Below are positions 8,956 to 18,583 of a DNA stretch of 64,000 bases, in pieces. The notes beneath the pieces were generated by a model. That model worked only from the letters and a program-made list of their open reading frames with translations, did no database searches and had not been told where the DNA came from. The stretch is from Sphingopyxis indica. Lineage in GTDB: Bacteria > Pseudomonadota > Alphaproteobacteria > Sphingomonadales > Sphingomonadaceae. The stretch's first letter is position 1; the number at the start of each line of letters is the position of its first letter. The stretch is from positions 30,001 through 94,000 of the forward strand of contig NZ_FZPA01000012.1 of NCBI RefSeq assembly GCF_900188185.1. The letters are read 5' to 3'. Position numbers and translations under genes: made by a program.

Positions 8956-10899
8956 ATGAAAAACGCACCGTTCGTCGCGGCCGCCCTTCTCGCCGCGCCC
9001 CTCGCCCTTCTTCCCGCCGCCACCGACGCCCAGACCGGCAACAGCGCCCCCGGCCTGTCGGTGCAGCCGCACATCGTCCCGCTGCCCGCCGACAAGCCCT
9101 ATCCGGGCACGATGGTGCTGAAGGTCGATGCAACCGATGTCGCGCGTGGCATTTTCCACGTCCGCCAGACGATTCCGGTCGCAAAAGGAGGCAAGCTGAC
9201 CTTGCTCTATCCCGAATGGCTGCCGGGCAAGCACGCACCGCGCGGGGCGATCGCCGAACTCGCGGGCTTCAAGGCCAGCGCCGGCGGCAAGACGCTGCGC
9301 TGGACGCGCCAGCCCACCGACGTCTATGCCTTCGACATCGACGTGCCCGAGGGGGCGACGAGCATCGACGTCGCCTTCGATTTCCTGTCGCCGACGCGCA
9401 GCAGCGAAGGCCGCATCGTCGTCACCCCGGCGATGATGAATCTGCAATGGGAACAGGTGAGCCTTTATCCCGCGGGCACTTTCACGCGGCAGATTCCGGT
9501 GCAGCTCGACGTCACGCTGCCGCAGGGGTGGACCGGCGCCGCGGCGCTCGACGGGCTGAAGATCGCGGGCAATCGCTACAGCTATGCACCGACGAGCTAT
9601 GAAACGCTGGTCGACAGCCCGATGTTCGCGGGGCGCTATTTCCGCAAATGGGATCTCGGCCACAATGTCACGCTCAACGTCGTTGCCGACGAGCCGCAAT
9701 ATCTGGAGGCGAAGCCCGACCAGATCGCGACCCATGCGGCGCTCGTCGGCGAGGCGGTTGCGCTGTTCGGGTCGCGTCCTTTCGACCATTATGACTTCCT
9801 GCTCGCACTGACCGACGAGCTCGGCGGCATCGGGCTCGAACATCATCGCAGCAGCGAGAACAGCAGCAAGACCGACTATTTCACCAAATGGGACGATGGC
9901 GAAGTGCTGCGCGGGCTGTTGCCGCACGAGCTGACGCACAGCTGGAACGGCAAATATCGCCGCCCCGCAAAGCTGTGGACCCCCGACTATCGCACCCCGA
10001 TGCAGGACAATCTGCTGTGGGTCTATGAAGGCCAGACGAGCTATTGGGACATTGTCCTCGCCGCGCGGTCGGGGATGCAGTCGAAGGACATGGCGCTCGC
10101 GCAATGGGCGACGAGCGCGGCCTGGTATAGTGCGCAGCCGGGGCGCAGTTGGCGCTCGGTCGAGGATACGACGCTCGACCCCGTGATCGCCGCGCGCAAG
10201 CCCAGGCCTTTCCCGAGCTGGTCGCGCACCGAGGATTATTACAACGAAGGCTCGCTCGTCTGGCTCGAGGCCGACATGCTGATCAGGGACGCGACCGGCG
10301 GCAAGAAGAGCCTCGACGATTTCGCGAAACTCTTCTTCGGCGGGCGCGAGGGCGACTGGGGCGAGGTCGTCTATGACTTCGACGACGTCGCAGCGGCGCT
10401 GAACAAGGTTTATCTCTATGACTGGGCGGGCTTCCTGCGCACCCGGCTGCAACAACCGGGCGCGCCGCCGCCGGTCGGCGGGATCGAGAAGGCGGGTTAC
10501 AGGCTGGTGTGGCGCGACACGCCGAACGCCTATGACAAGGGGCGCATGGCGCTGTCGAAAAGCTATGACCTTACCCATTCGCTGGGCCTGACGATCGACA
10601 AGGACGGCGTGGCGGGGGGCATATTGTGGGACGGCCCCGCCTTTCGCGCCGACATCGTCAATGGGACGAAGATCGTCGCGGTGGGCGGCGTCGCCTATAG
10701 CAAGGAACGGATCGAGGCGGCGATCAAGGCCGCGGCCGGCGACGGCAAGGCGCCGATCACGCTGCTCGTCGAGCGCGGCGGGCGCTATCGGACGGTCGAG
10801 ATCGACTATCACGGCGGGCTGCGCTGGCCGTGGCTCGAAAAGGCCGGCAGCGGCCCCGACCAGTTCGACCGGCTGTTCGCGCCGAAACGGGCGCTCTGA
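8956..10899 (+). CDS. exported M61-family metallopeptidase
   Basis: A 647-residue zinc peptidase of the glycyl aminopeptidase family (M61). It has a signal peptide (MKNAPFVAAALLAAPLALLPAATDAQ) followed by the N-terminal beta domain. The HEXXH zinc site is HELTH at residues 324-328, with a likely third ligand at Glu358 in LWVYEGQTSYW. A C-terminal PDZ domain lies at about residues 530-630 (GGILWDGPAFRADIVNGTKIVAVGG). Length and order match the family. It probably acts in the periplasm on peptides. It diverges from hisS across a 95-bp gap and precedes ppa. Confidence 0.92.
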   Translation: MKNAPFVAAALLAAPLALLPAATDAQTGNSAPGLSVQPHIVPLPADKPYPGTMVLKVDATDVARGIFHVRQTIPVAKGGKLTLLYPEWLPGKHAPRGAIAELAGFKASAGGKTLRWTRQPTDVYAFDIDVPEGATSIDVAFDFLSPTRSSEGRIVVTPAMMNLQWEQVSLYPAGTFTRQIPVQLDVTLPQGWTGAAALDGLKIAGNRYSYAPTSYETLVDSPMFAGRYFRKWDLGHNVTLNVVADEPQYLEAKPDQIATHAALVGEAVALFGSRPFDHYDFLLALTDELGGIGLEHHRSSENSSKTDYFTKWDDGEVLRGLLPHELTHSWNGKYRRPAKLWTPDYRTPMQDNLLWVYEGQTSYWDIVLAARSGMQSKDMALAQWATSAAWYSAQPGRSWRSVEDTTLDPVIAARKPRPFPSWSRTEDYYNEGSLVWLEADMLIRDATGGKKSLDDFAKLFFGGREGDWGEVVYDFDDVAAALNKVYLYDWAGFLRTRLQQPGAPPPVGGIEKAGYRLVWRDTPNAYDKGRMALSKSYDLTHSLGLTIDKDGVAGGILWDGPAFRADIVNGTKIVAVGGVAYSKERIEAAIKAAAGDGKAPITLLVERGGRYRTVEIDYHGGLRWPWLEKAGSGPDQFDRLFAPKRAL

Positions 10900-11021
10900 C
10901 GCCCGCCTCATTTGGTCGATTTCGGAGCCTCGCGCGCGCAAAAAGCGCCGCGGGGCTCTCGACTTTGTGCGGTGCAGCGCGCTAAGGGGCGCCGCGATTA
11001 CAAAAACGAAGGATTTCTCCC

Positions 11022-11558
11022 ATGCGCATCGACCTCATCCCCGCCGGCGACAGCCCGCCCGACAGCCTGAATGTGCTGATCGAGGTGCCGATCGGCGGCG
11101 AGCCGGTGAAATATGAGTTCGACAAGGCGTCGGGCGCGCTGTTCGTCGACCGCTTCCTCCACACGCCGATGCGCTATCCCGCCAATTACGGCTTCATCCC
11201 GCACACGCTGGGCGATGACGGCGATCCGCTCGACGCCCTTGTCGTCGCGCGCTCGCCCGTCGTCGCCGGCGCGGTGGTCAAGTGCCGTCCGATCGGCGTG
11301 CTCAAGATGGAGGATAATGCCGGCGGCGACGAAAAGCTGCTGTGCGTCCCCGTCAACACGACCTTCCCCTATTATGCCGAAGTCGCGAGCTATCAGGACA
11401 TGCCGCCGATCGTGCTCCAGCAGATCGAGCATTTCTTCGCGCATTACAAGGATCTGGAGCCCGGCAAATGGGTGAAGCTCGGCGGCTGGGGCGATGTCGA
11501 CGAGGCGAAGGCGATCATCGTCGCGGGAATCGAGCGCGCGAAGGCCAAGGGATTCTGA
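11022..11558 (+). CDS. ppa: inorganic pyrophosphatase
   Basis: A cytosolic family I pyrophosphatase of 178 residues that hydrolyses PPi to two phosphates and so pulls biosynthetic reactions forward. The signature DDGDPLDALV gives the metal-binding aspartates at about residues 66, 68 and 71. YPANYGFIPHTLG precedes it, and KMEDNAGGDEK supplies the later acidic ligands. Length fits the bacterial hexameric type. A repeat of the 85-bp family follows the gene and probably serves as its 3' hairpin. Confidence 0.97.
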   Translation: MRIDLIPAGDSPPDSLNVLIEVPIGGEPVKYEFDKASGALFVDRFLHTPMRYPANYGFIPHTLGDDGDPLDALVVARSPVVAGAVVKCRPIGVLKMEDNAGGDEKLLCVPVNTTFPYYAEVASYQDMPPIVLQQIEHFFAHYKDLEPGKWVKLGGWGDVDEAKAIIVAGIERAKAKGF

Positions 11559-11616
11559 TCGCTTTCGCTGGCCAGAGGCTGATCGTCTTTGGATGAGCCA
11601 GACGCGTCAAAGATTG

Positions 11617-11704
11617 TGTGTCCCCGCGAAGGCGGGGACCCATCTCCGGCCGGTGCAAGATCGGACCGTCGGGAGATGGGCTCCCGCCTTCGCGGGAGCA
11701 CACG
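11617..11704. repeat. 85-bp dispersed inverted repeat, copy 1
   Basis: The repeat has GTGTCCCCGCGAAGGCGGGG and CCCATCTCC on the left, and GGAGATGGG and CTCCCGCCTTCGCGGGAGCAC on the right. Each half is a hairpin, and the halves are also complementary (CCCATCTCC/GGAGATGGG). It lies between the converging 3' ends of ppa and mscS, where a bidirectional terminator would be expected. The same plan recurs at 23662-23774 and 38495-38583, and in decayed form at 19076-19150. The flanking TTACTCAG after this copy is the complement of CTGAGTAA before the 38495 copy, so the unit may be longer. Confidence 0.85.
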
Positions 11705-11731
11705 GATTTACTCAGTCACGACGATCATGTG

Positions 11732-13051
11732 CTAGGATTCTTTGGGCGCCCGCTTCGACCTTGCCGCGGCGGGCGTTTCCTTTGCCGGCGCCTCGGGCAG
11801 CGTGCGGACATGCACGTCGCGCTGCGGATAGGGGATGACGATCCCCGCCTCCTTGAACTTGTCCCAGATGCGCAGGAACACCTCGCCCTGGACATTGCCG
11901 AGCCCGCTTTCGGGATCGGCGATCCAGATCCGCAGCTCATGGTTCACGCTGCTCTCGCCGAATTCGGTGATCCAGCAAACCGGCGCGGGCGACTTGAGCA
12001 CGCGGGGCGATTCGGCCGCGGCGTCGAGCATCAGCTGCTGTGCGAGACGCAGGTCGGCGTCATAGCTGACCCCGACCTTCATCCGCACACGCACGTCGCG
12101 GTTCGAATAGCTCCAATTCTCGACCCGCTCGGTCATCAGCAGCTCGTTGGGAACGAGGTGCTCCTTGCCGTCGCGGGTGATCACCGACACCGCGCGCACC
12201 CCGATCTTGTTCACCCGCCCGACCGAATCGGCGACGACGATCACATCGCCCGGCTTGATCGAACGGTCCATCAGCAGGATGATTCCGGCGATCAGATTGC
12301 CGAAGGTCTTTTGCAGGCCGAAGCCGACCGCGAGCCCGAGCGCGCCCGAAAAAACCGCAAAGGCGGTGAGGTCGATGCCGAGCAGGTCGATGCCGATGAA
12401 GAAGGCGGCGATGACGATGACGACGCTCGCGATTTTCTCGACGAGCAATTGCTGCGTCGCATCGAGGTCGCGGCCGCCGCGCACCACGCGCCGCACGACG
12501 CGGTTGCCGATTCGGACGAGCAGGAAAAGGACGAGGAAGGTCAGCGCGACGTTGATGAGCGTCAGCAGCGAGACATGCATCTTGCCCGCCGAAAAGCCGA
12601 CACTGTCGAGCCGGTCCTGCAAGAGCGCCAGTCCGCCGACCGCATGCGAAAGCAGGGCGGCGAGCGCGGCCGCCGCAATCAGCAGCGCCGGCACCTCGCC
12701 CAATCCGACGCCGAGGACCAGATTGCGCACCGCCGCGGCCGCCGTGAAGGCGACAACCGTGCCGAGCAGCAGCCCGGCATAAGGGTCCCACGGCCACGCG
12801 CCCCATCCCACCGCCGCGAGCAGCAGCGCGGTGGCCCAGCCGAGGAGAGCGGGAACATGCGCGGTCAGCGGGCTCTGCGCCTGAATATCGCGGCCATGCA
12901 GCCAGTCGGCGACACGCGGACCGAGCCTGCGGCGCGCGACCCAGCCCGCGATCAGCGCGAGTCCCGCGATCATCGCCGCTATGCCGATTTCGGCAATTTG
13001 CGCCTCCTCGACGCGCGGAAAGCCCATGCGGACGAGCAGGTCGTCGATCAT
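11732..13051 (-). CDS. MscS-family mechanosensitive ion channel
   Basis: A 439-residue membrane protein starting at the ATG at 13051, which overlaps the metC stop (ATGA). Several transmembrane helices fill the first ~230 residues. The pore helix and beta domain follow, with GALGLAVGFGLQKTFGNLIAGIILLMDRSIKPGDVIVV at about residues 248-285, the diagnostic MscS core. A cytoplasmic C-terminal domain with YPQRDVHV follows. It would release osmolytes on hypo-osmotic shock. The N-terminus is longer than in E. coli MscS (286 residues), so this is an extended-type channel. Confidence 0.92.
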   Translation of the reverse strand: MIDDLLVRMGFPRVEEAQIAEIGIAAMIAGLALIAGWVARRRLGPRVADWLHGRDIQAQSPLTAHVPALLGWATALLLAAVGWGAWPWDPYAGLLLGTVVAFTAAAAVRNLVLGVGLGEVPALLIAAAALAALLSHAVGGLALLQDRLDSVGFSAGKMHVSLLTLINVALTFLVLFLLVRIGNRVVRRVVRGGRDLDATQQLLVEKIASVVIVIAAFFIGIDLLGIDLTAFAVFSGALGLAVGFGLQKTFGNLIAGIILLMDRSIKPGDVIVVADSVGRVNKIGVRAVSVITRDGKEHLVPNELLMTERVENWSYSNRDVRVRMKVGVSYDADLRLAQQLMLDAAAESPRVLKSPAPVCWITEFGESSVNHELRIWIADPESGLGNVQGEVFLRIWDKFKEAGIVIPYPQRDVHVRTLPEAPAKETPAAARSKRAPKES

Positions 13052-14259
13052 CCGCCGCCGCCCATCGCGGCAAAGCCGCGTTCGAGATCGGCGATCAGGT
13101 CGGCGGGGTCCTCGAGTCCGATCGACAGGCGGACGAGCGCGTCGGGATCGGTCCACGCCGTCGCGCTGCGAATCGCCTGCGGGTCGGCGGGCACCGCGAG
13201 GCTTTCATAGCCGCCCCAGCTGAAGCCCAGCCCGAAATGGGCGAGCGCGTCGATGAAACGCGCGCGCGCCGCATCGCCGGCGCCTTTCAGCGTGAAGCCG
13301 AACAATCCGCTCGCCCCCGAAAAATCGCGCGACCACAGCCTATGCCCTGCATCGCCTGGCAAACCGGGGTGGAGCACGCGCCCGACCTCGGGCCGCGCGG
13401 CGAGCCACTCCGCGACCGCGAGCGCGTTCACGCCGTGGCGCTGAAGCCGCACGTCGAGCGTTCGGAGGCCGCGCAGCATCAGCGCGCAGTCGTCGGGCGA
13501 AACCGCCTGGCCGAGCTGATAGGTCGCCTTGCGCAGCCGCGGCCACAGCGCCGGCGTCGCGGTGAGCGACCCCATCATCGCGTCCGAATGGCCGCCGACA
13601 TATTTGGTGAGACTCATCATCGCCACGTCGACGCCATGCGCGAGCGCCGGGAACAGCAGCGGCGTTGCCCAGGTGTTGTCGAGCATCGTCACGACACCAC
13701 GCTCGCGCGCAACCCGCGTGATCGCGGGAACGTCCTGCACCTCGAAGGTAAGGCTGCCCGGCGATTCCAGAAAGATCAGCTTCGTTTCGGGGCGGATCAA
13801 GTCGCCGATGCCCGCGCCGATCAGCGGATCATAAAAGCTCGTCTCGACCCCGAAGCGCTTCAGCATCCCGTCGCAGAACTGCCGCGTCGGTTCATAGGCC
13901 GTGTCGACCATCAGCAGGTGATCGCCCGGCGACAGCAGCGCGAGCAGGCCCGAGGTGATCGCCGCCACCCCCGAGGGATAAAGCAATGTCCCCTCCGCGC
14001 CCGGCTCCATTCCGGTCAGCGCGTCGGCGAGCGCCCACACCGTCGGCGTGCCGCGCCGCCCGTAATAGAGCTTGTCGTGCGTCGCGTGCCCGCGCGCCTT
14101 CATCTCGGCGATCGAGTCGTAAAGGATCGTCGAGGCGCGCCACACCGGCGGATTGACGACGCCGCCGCCGAGCCGCGGATCGCTCGTCCACTCGGTCCGC
14201 CGCCCTGCTCGCACCAGTTCCGTCGCGGGGCGGAAGCGTTCGTCTTTCCGATCGTTCAT
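13048..14259 (-). CDS. metC: cystathionine beta-lyase (PLP enzyme)
   Basis: A 403-residue protein of the Cys/Met-metabolism PLP family. It cleaves cystathionine to homocysteine, pyruvate and ammonia in methionine synthesis. The PLP lysine is K219 in SLTKYVGGHSDAMMG. Upstream are YGRRGTPT and the LLYPSGVAAITSGLLALL cofactor region. The start at 14259 is preferred over a longer frame that overlaps chrA. The stop overlaps the mscS start, so the two genes are probably co-transcribed, an arrangement with no obvious functional logic. Cystathionine gamma-synthase-like enzymes share the fold, but the sequence resembles MetC. Confidence 0.9.
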   Translation of the reverse strand: MNDRKDERFRPATELVRAGRRTEWTSDPRLGGGVVNPPVWRASTILYDSIAEMKARGHATHDKLYYGRRGTPTVWALADALTGMEPGAEGTLLYPSGVAAITSGLLALLSPGDHLLMVDTAYEPTRQFCDGMLKRFGVETSFYDPLIGAGIGDLIRPETKLIFLESPGSLTFEVQDVPAITRVARERGVVTMLDNTWATPLLFPALAHGVDVAMMSLTKYVGGHSDAMMGSLTATPALWPRLRKATYQLGQAVSPDDCALMLRGLRTLDVRLQRHGVNALAVAEWLAARPEVGRVLHPGLPGDAGHRLWSRDFSGASGLFGFTLKGAGDAARARFIDALAHFGLGFSWGGYESLAVPADPQAIRSATAWTDPDALVRLSIGLEDPADLIADLERGFAAMGGGG

Positions 14260-14284
14260 CGTGCCATTGTTAGCCGACCGCCGG

Positions 14285-15613
14285 TCAAAATCCAGTGCCG
14301 CCCGCGAACCCGAACAGGAAGCCGGCGGCCGAACAGACGGCGAGCAGCGGAATGATGCGGAGGCGCAGCCCGAACAACAGCACGGCCGCGAGCAGCGCGA
14401 GCGCCATCGCGCCGAGGTCGGCGCTCGCCATGACGGGAAGCTCCACCGAGGCCCAACCCCAGTCGAAGCGCCGCAATTCGCCGAACAAGGTGTGCAGCGC
14501 AAACCATAGCGACAGATTGGCGATGACGCCGACGACCGCGGCGGTGACCGCGGCGAGCGCGCCTTTGGGGCCCGCCGCGCGCTCGAGGCGGTCGATCCAC
14601 GGCGCCAGCGCGAAGATCCACAGGAAACAAGGGACAAAGGTCACCCACAGCGTCAGCCCCGCGCCGAGCAGGCCCGCGACGAATGGCGTGAACGGCCCCG
14701 CGTCGCGCCAGGCCGCGATGAAGCCGACGAATTGGGTGACGAGAATCAGGGGACCCGGCGTGGTTTCGGCGAGCCCTAGCCCGTCGACCATCTCGGCAGG
14801 ACGCATCCAGCCGAAACCCGCCACCGCTTCCTGCGCCATATAGGCCAGCGCCGCATAGGCTCCCCCGAAGCTGACCAGCGCAAGCCGCGAGAAAAAAGCC
14901 CCAATCTCCCACAGCACATGCCCGCTCCCCAGCGTCGCGAGGACGAGCAGCAGCGGCGCCGCCCACGCCGCGCCGCCGACGATCAGCGCCATCGCGCTCT
15001 GTCGCCATGCGCGCCGTGCCGAGACCGCCGGCATGGTTGCCGCCGCGGGCGCGAGGGCCAACCACGCGGGCCGCCAGCGCCCCGCCGCCCAGCCGGTGAC
15101 GAGCGCGATCACGACGACGAGCGGAAAGGGCAGCGCGAAAAGCGCGATCGCGATGAAAGCGGCTACGGCGATCGCGCGCTGGAGCGGTGTCCGGAGCGCC
15201 CGGCGCGCGATGCGCAGCAGTGCCTGCACGACGATCGCAAGCACCGCCGCCTTGATGCCGAGAAAGAGCGCCGCGAACCAGCCGAGGCCCGCCGCCGCGA
15301 CATAGAGCAGCGACAGGCCCAGCATGACGAGCGCACCGGGAATTATGAACAATAACCCGGCGGCCAGCCCGCCGCGCACCCCGTGCTGCCGCCAGCCGAT
15401 CCAGGTCGCGAGTTGTTGCGCTTCCGGCCCCGGAAGCAGGGTGCAGAAATTGAGCGCGTGAAGGAAGGCCGGCTCGTCGATCCAACGGCGTTCGTCGACG
15501 AATTCGCGGTGCATCAGCGCGATTTGCCCGGCGGGGCCGCCGAAGCTGAGCAAGCCGATCCGCGCATAGACGCGAATCGCCTCGATCAGCGTCGGGGTGG
15601 GCGGCGCGGACAT
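14285..15613 (-). CDS. chrA: chromate efflux transporter
   Basis: A 442-residue membrane protein with two tandem CHR domains. The first has FGGPAGQIALMHREFVDERRW (about residues 23-45) and the second has SFGGAYAALAYMAQEAV in the C-terminal half. Each domain carries about five or six hydrophobic helices. This is the long-chain ChrA type that exports chromate by a proton-coupled route. The start at 15613 (MSAPPTPTLIEAIRVYARIG) excludes an unconserved upstream extension over sseA. It ends 25 bp before metC and starts 16 bp after sseA, so sulfur-related genes and chromate (a sulfate analogue) efflux may share a transcript. Confidence 0.92.
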   Translation of the reverse strand: MSAPPTPTLIEAIRVYARIGLLSFGGPAGQIALMHREFVDERRWIDEPAFLHALNFCTLLPGPEAQQLATWIGWRQHGVRGGLAAGLLFIIPGALVMLGLSLLYVAAAGLGWFAALFLGIKAAVLAIVVQALLRIARRALRTPLQRAIAVAAFIAIALFALPFPLVVVIALVTGWAAGRWRPAWLALAPAAATMPAVSARRAWRQSAMALIVGGAAWAAPLLLVLATLGSGHVLWEIGAFFSRLALVSFGGAYAALAYMAQEAVAGFGWMRPAEMVDGLGLAETTPGPLILVTQFVGFIAAWRDAGPFTPFVAGLLGAGLTLWVTFVPCFLWIFALAPWIDRLERAAGPKGALAAVTAAVVGVIANLSLWFALHTLFGELRRFDWGWASVELPVMASADLGAMALALLAAVLLFGLRLRIIPLLAVCSAAGFLFGFAGGTGF

Positions 15614-15629
15614 TGGCGCGCCGGGCGAA

Positions 15630-16472
15630 TCAGGCTGCGCCGGTCGCTTTCGGCGTTGCGGGGTCGGCGCCCCATTCGCTCCAGCTGCCGTCATAGACCG
15701 CGACATCCTCCTTGCCGAGCAGATGCGCGCCAAAGGCAAGCACGGTCGCGGTCATGCCGCTGCCGCAGGTCGCGACGAGCGGCTGGCCCAAGTCGACGCC
15801 CGCGGCGTCGAACGCCGCCTTCAACTCGTCGCCGCGCTTCCAGGTGCCGTCGGCGTTGAAGAGATTGCCGTGCGGCAGGCTGCGCGAGCCGGGAATATGC
15901 CCGGGTGCGACGCCGGGGCGCAGATCGCGCTCCTCGCCGGTGAAGCGCGCCACCGGGCGCGCATCGACGACCTGTTCGCCTTCGAGCCCGAGATTTTCGA
16001 GCATCTGCTCCTTGGTGCGCACCGCCTTGGCGTCGCGCCACACGGTGAAGTGGCGGTGGCGGAGCGTCTGCTTGCCCATTTCGAGCGGGCGTCCTTCGGC
16101 CTTCCACTTGGCGAGCCCGCCATCGAGGAGCGCGACATCGTGCGCGCCGAACAGCTTCAAGAGCCACCAGGCGCGCGCCGCGCTTTTCAGCGGGCTGTCG
16201 TCGTAGATCACGATCCGGCTGCCGTCGCCGAGCCCGAGCGATTGCATGCGGCTGGCGAATTTCTCCGCCGGCGGCGCCATATTCTCGACCTCGCTCGACG
16301 CGTCGGTCAGCTCGGCAAGATCCATGAAAACGGCGCCCGGAATATGCCCGGCCTCATATTCGGCGCGCGCGTCGCGCCCCGCATCGGCCAGAAATTTCGT
16401 CGCATCGACGACCCGCAGGTCCGATGCCCCCAGTTCGCGTTCCAACCAGTCGGTCGAGACCAAGGCGTCCAT
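15630..16472 (-). CDS. sseA: 3-mercaptopyruvate sulfurtransferase
   Basis: A 280-residue protein with two tandem rhodanese domains. The N-terminal domain is inactive (no catalytic Cys). The C-terminal domain holds Cys236 in CGSGMTA, the loop type of mercaptopyruvate sulfurtransferases rather than thiosulfate sulfurtransferases (CRKGVT). Length fits SseA (about 280). It begins a minus-strand run continuing to chrA and metC. The ~190-bp region upstream has no gene I can defend. Confidence 0.93.
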   Translation of the reverse strand: MDALVSTDWLERELGASDLRVVDATKFLADAGRDARAEYEAGHIPGAVFMDLAELTDASSEVENMAPPAEKFASRMQSLGLGDGSRIVIYDDSPLKSAARAWWLLKLFGAHDVALLDGGLAKWKAEGRPLEMGKQTLRHRHFTVWRDAKAVRTKEQMLENLGLEGEQVVDARPVARFTGEERDLRPGVAPGHIPGSRSLPHGNLFNADGTWKRGDELKAAFDAAGVDLGQPLVATCGSGMTATVLAFGAHLLGKEDVAVYDGSWSEWGADPATPKATGAA

Positions 16473-16662
16473 GTCATGCTCCTGTTACGACCCGCGGGGA
16501 AGCTTCTATCCTCTTCCTCCGCCGGCCATCCTGCTATGGCTCATTCTCTGGGGAAGACGATCAGCCTATGCCCCCACCTGCGCTTTTTCAAGCGCGCGCG
16601 AAGCTCTGCCCCAGCCGATGCTGCACTGCAACGAAAAAGGGGCGGGATGGTGCCGCCGGCCG

Positions 16663-17976
16663 CTATTGGGTGCGCCGCGCCGCGGTCGCGCGCGCCGCCG
16701 GGCGATCGAGCGAATAGACGGGGCGGTCGAGCGGCAGCGGCGCGAGCCGGTCGCCCGCCCCCGCCGCCGGCGCGCGGCCGAGCACATAGGCGCCGGCGGT
16801 CTGGCCGAAAGCGTCGGCGTCGCCGTCCCAATGATAGGTGACGTCGAGCACGAGCACCGGAACGAGCGCCGGCTTGCCGCCGATCATCAGCGGCTCGATG
16901 CTGCCGCGCGGCAAGCTCGCTTCGCTGTTCAGCGTCTCGGTCGCGCCGGGGGCGATGTCCATGCCGTCGCGCAGCACGCTGCCCCCCGCGCCGTCGAAGA
17001 AGCGCGCGATCACCGCTTCCTGCATCGCCGATCCCTGGCCGAGCGCGATGCGCACCATCAGCCCCGTCGCGGCGAGCGGCCCGTCGTTCCTGAGTTCGAT
17101 CGTGAAACCGACCGCGACATGCTCGGCGGTCACGCGAATCGCCCGCACGCCGAGCGCCATCGCGATCTGAGCGCGGCGTTCAGCCGCCGGGCGGGTGACG
17201 AGCGGCGACGCGGAGCGCGGCGCGGCGGCCGCCGGCTGCGGCGCGCGAGCCGGCGGCGGGGGCGGTGTGACGGCGCGCGGGGCGGCCGCGCGGACCGGCG
17301 CGCGCGGCGGCGCCCCGACGGGCTCGTCGGGCGCGTCGCCCGCGAGCGCGGGGCGGCGGCGCCAGTACCAGAAACCCGCACCTGCGGCGGCGAGCAGCGC
17401 GAGAGCCCACGCCCAGAGCGGGGTGCCGCCCCGGTCGGGCGCTCCGGCCGCGGGCGCGACGTCGACAGGCGGCGGAGCGGTTTGCGCATCGTTCGCCGGA
17501 GCGTCCACATCGGTCGGCGTTTGGACCGGCTTGGGGGCGGCGGGCGAGGTTTCGGGCGTAGCGGCGGTGGGCGCCTGCGCCGCACCGCGAACTGGAGCGG
17601 GCGTGGGCGTCGTGCGGCGTTCGGGCGCCGGGGTCGGCGCAGGCGTCGGGCTCGGGGTGGGCTGCGTCGGCACGATGCGCGGCGCCACCGGCGGCGGTGC
17701 CGGGGTCGGCGCGGGGGTCGGGATCCCACGCTGTTCGCCGGGCGCGAGCGGCGGCAGGCCGTTGTCGGCCGGACCCTGCACACCCGACGCGCGCCCGTCA
17801 TTCTGTTGCGGCAAACGGAAGTCGATCGTTCGGCCGGTCGACGGCGCGGGGGCCGGGGTCGGCGCGGGTGTCTCGTCCTGCTGTGCCCGCGCCGCCAGCG
17901 GCGCGCCCGCCAGCACCAACGCCAGCAGCGGCATCGCCGCGAGTCCTCTCGTCCGACCCTGAAGTGTCTTCGTCAT
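16663..17976 (-). CDS. signal-peptide, proline-rich, single-pass membrane protein
   Basis: A 437-residue protein from the ATG at 17976. It has a signal peptide (MPLLALVLAGAPLAARAQQ region, residues ~15-34) and a long Pro/Ala/Thr-rich stretch (about 38-190, many PTPAPTPAP units). One membrane helix follows at about 208-225 (LWAWALALLAAAGAGFWYW), then an Arg-rich stop-transfer and another Pro/Ala stretch. The last ~150 residues are a beta-rich domain containing VGFTIELRNDGPLAATGLMVRI. The layout suggests a periplasmic spacer with a cytoplasmic beta domain. I do not recognise a named family. It diverges from queF. Confidence 0.75.
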   Translation of the reverse strand: MTKTLQGRTRGLAAMPLLALVLAGAPLAARAQQDETPAPTPAPAPSTGRTIDFRLPQQNDGRASGVQGPADNGLPPLAPGEQRGIPTPAPTPAPPPVAPRIVPTQPTPSPTPAPTPAPERRTTPTPAPVRGAAQAPTAATPETSPAAPKPVQTPTDVDAPANDAQTAPPPVDVAPAAGAPDRGGTPLWAWALALLAAAGAGFWYWRRRPALAGDAPDEPVGAPPRAPVRAAAPRAVTPPPPPARAPQPAAAAPRSASPLVTRPAAERRAQIAMALGVRAIRVTAEHVAVGFTIELRNDGPLAATGLMVRIALGQGSAMQEAVIARFFDGAGGSVLRDGMDIAPGATETLNSEASLPRGSIEPLMIGGKPALVPVLVLDVTYHWDGDADAFGQTAGAYVLGRAPAAGAGDRLAPLPLDRPVYSLDRPAARATAARRTQ

Positions 17977-18066
17977 CTCTCGTCCAAGCGCCCGGCGCTC
18001 TCTTTCGCTGAATCCCGCCGGCCATCGACGGATGACAGCGGCCGCGCGCCGCACTAGACGGTTTCC

Positions 18067-18537
18067 ATGAGTGATTCCAGCCATCCGCCGCTCGCGCCCA
18101 AACATCTCGGCCAGACGAGCGAACTTCCTGCCTCACCCGAGCTTGCCGCGCTCGACTATGTGCCCAATCCGCGCGCCGGCGAGCTTTACCTCGTGCGCTT
18201 CGCCGCGCCCGAATTCACCTCGCTGTGCCCGGTGACGGGGCAGCCCGATTTCGCGCATCTCGTGATCGACTATGCCCCCGGCAAAACGATCGTCGAATCG
18301 AAAAGCCTCAAGCTCTTCCTCGGCTCGTTCCGCAACCATGCGGGCTTTCACGAGGATTGCACCGTCGGCATCGGCCGCCGCCTGTTCGACGAGATGCAGC
18401 CCCAATGGCTGCGCATCGGCGGCTATTGGTATCCGCGCGGCGGCATCCCGATCGACGTCTTCTGGCAGTCGGGGCCGCCCCCCGCCGGGCTGTGGCTCCC
18501 CGACCAGGGCGTCGCGCCCTATCGCGGACGGGGCTGA
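18067..18537 (+). CDS. queF: NADPH-dependent preQ0 reductase
   Basis: A 156-residue tunnelling-fold enzyme of the short QueF type. It reduces 7-cyano-7-deazaguanine to preQ1 for queuosine in tRNA. The catalytic Cys54 lies in [15 protein letters not shown] with Asp61 nearby. The substrate-binding Glu and the QueF motif are in [21 protein letters not shown]. Length fits the unimodular form. Other queuosine genes are not in the window. It is divergent from the proline-rich membrane protein and is followed by an AT-rich spacer with a palindrome. Confidence 0.96.
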   Translation: MSDSSHPPLAPKHLGQTSELPASPELAALDYVPNPRAGELYLVRFAAPEFTSLCPVTGQPDFAHLVIDYAPGKTIVESKSLKLFLGSFRNHAGFHEDCTVGIGRRLFDEMQPQWLRIGGYWYPRGGIPIDVFWQSGPPPAGLWLPDQGVAPYRGRG

Positions 18538-18583
18538 GCGATATTTCTACAAATTTTGTCGAATTTCACCTTTTCGTCATGCA

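Noticed and set aside
10925..10958. Rho-independent terminator after the M61 peptidase gene
   Set aside because: A GAGCC/GGCTC stem can form but internal pairing is uneven and there is no convincing T run.
16473..16662. Structured non-coding RNA upstream of sseA
   Set aside because: CTGGGG/CCCCAG and GGATGG/CCATCC pairings exist, but no known RNA family pattern fits and a plain promoter region explains it.
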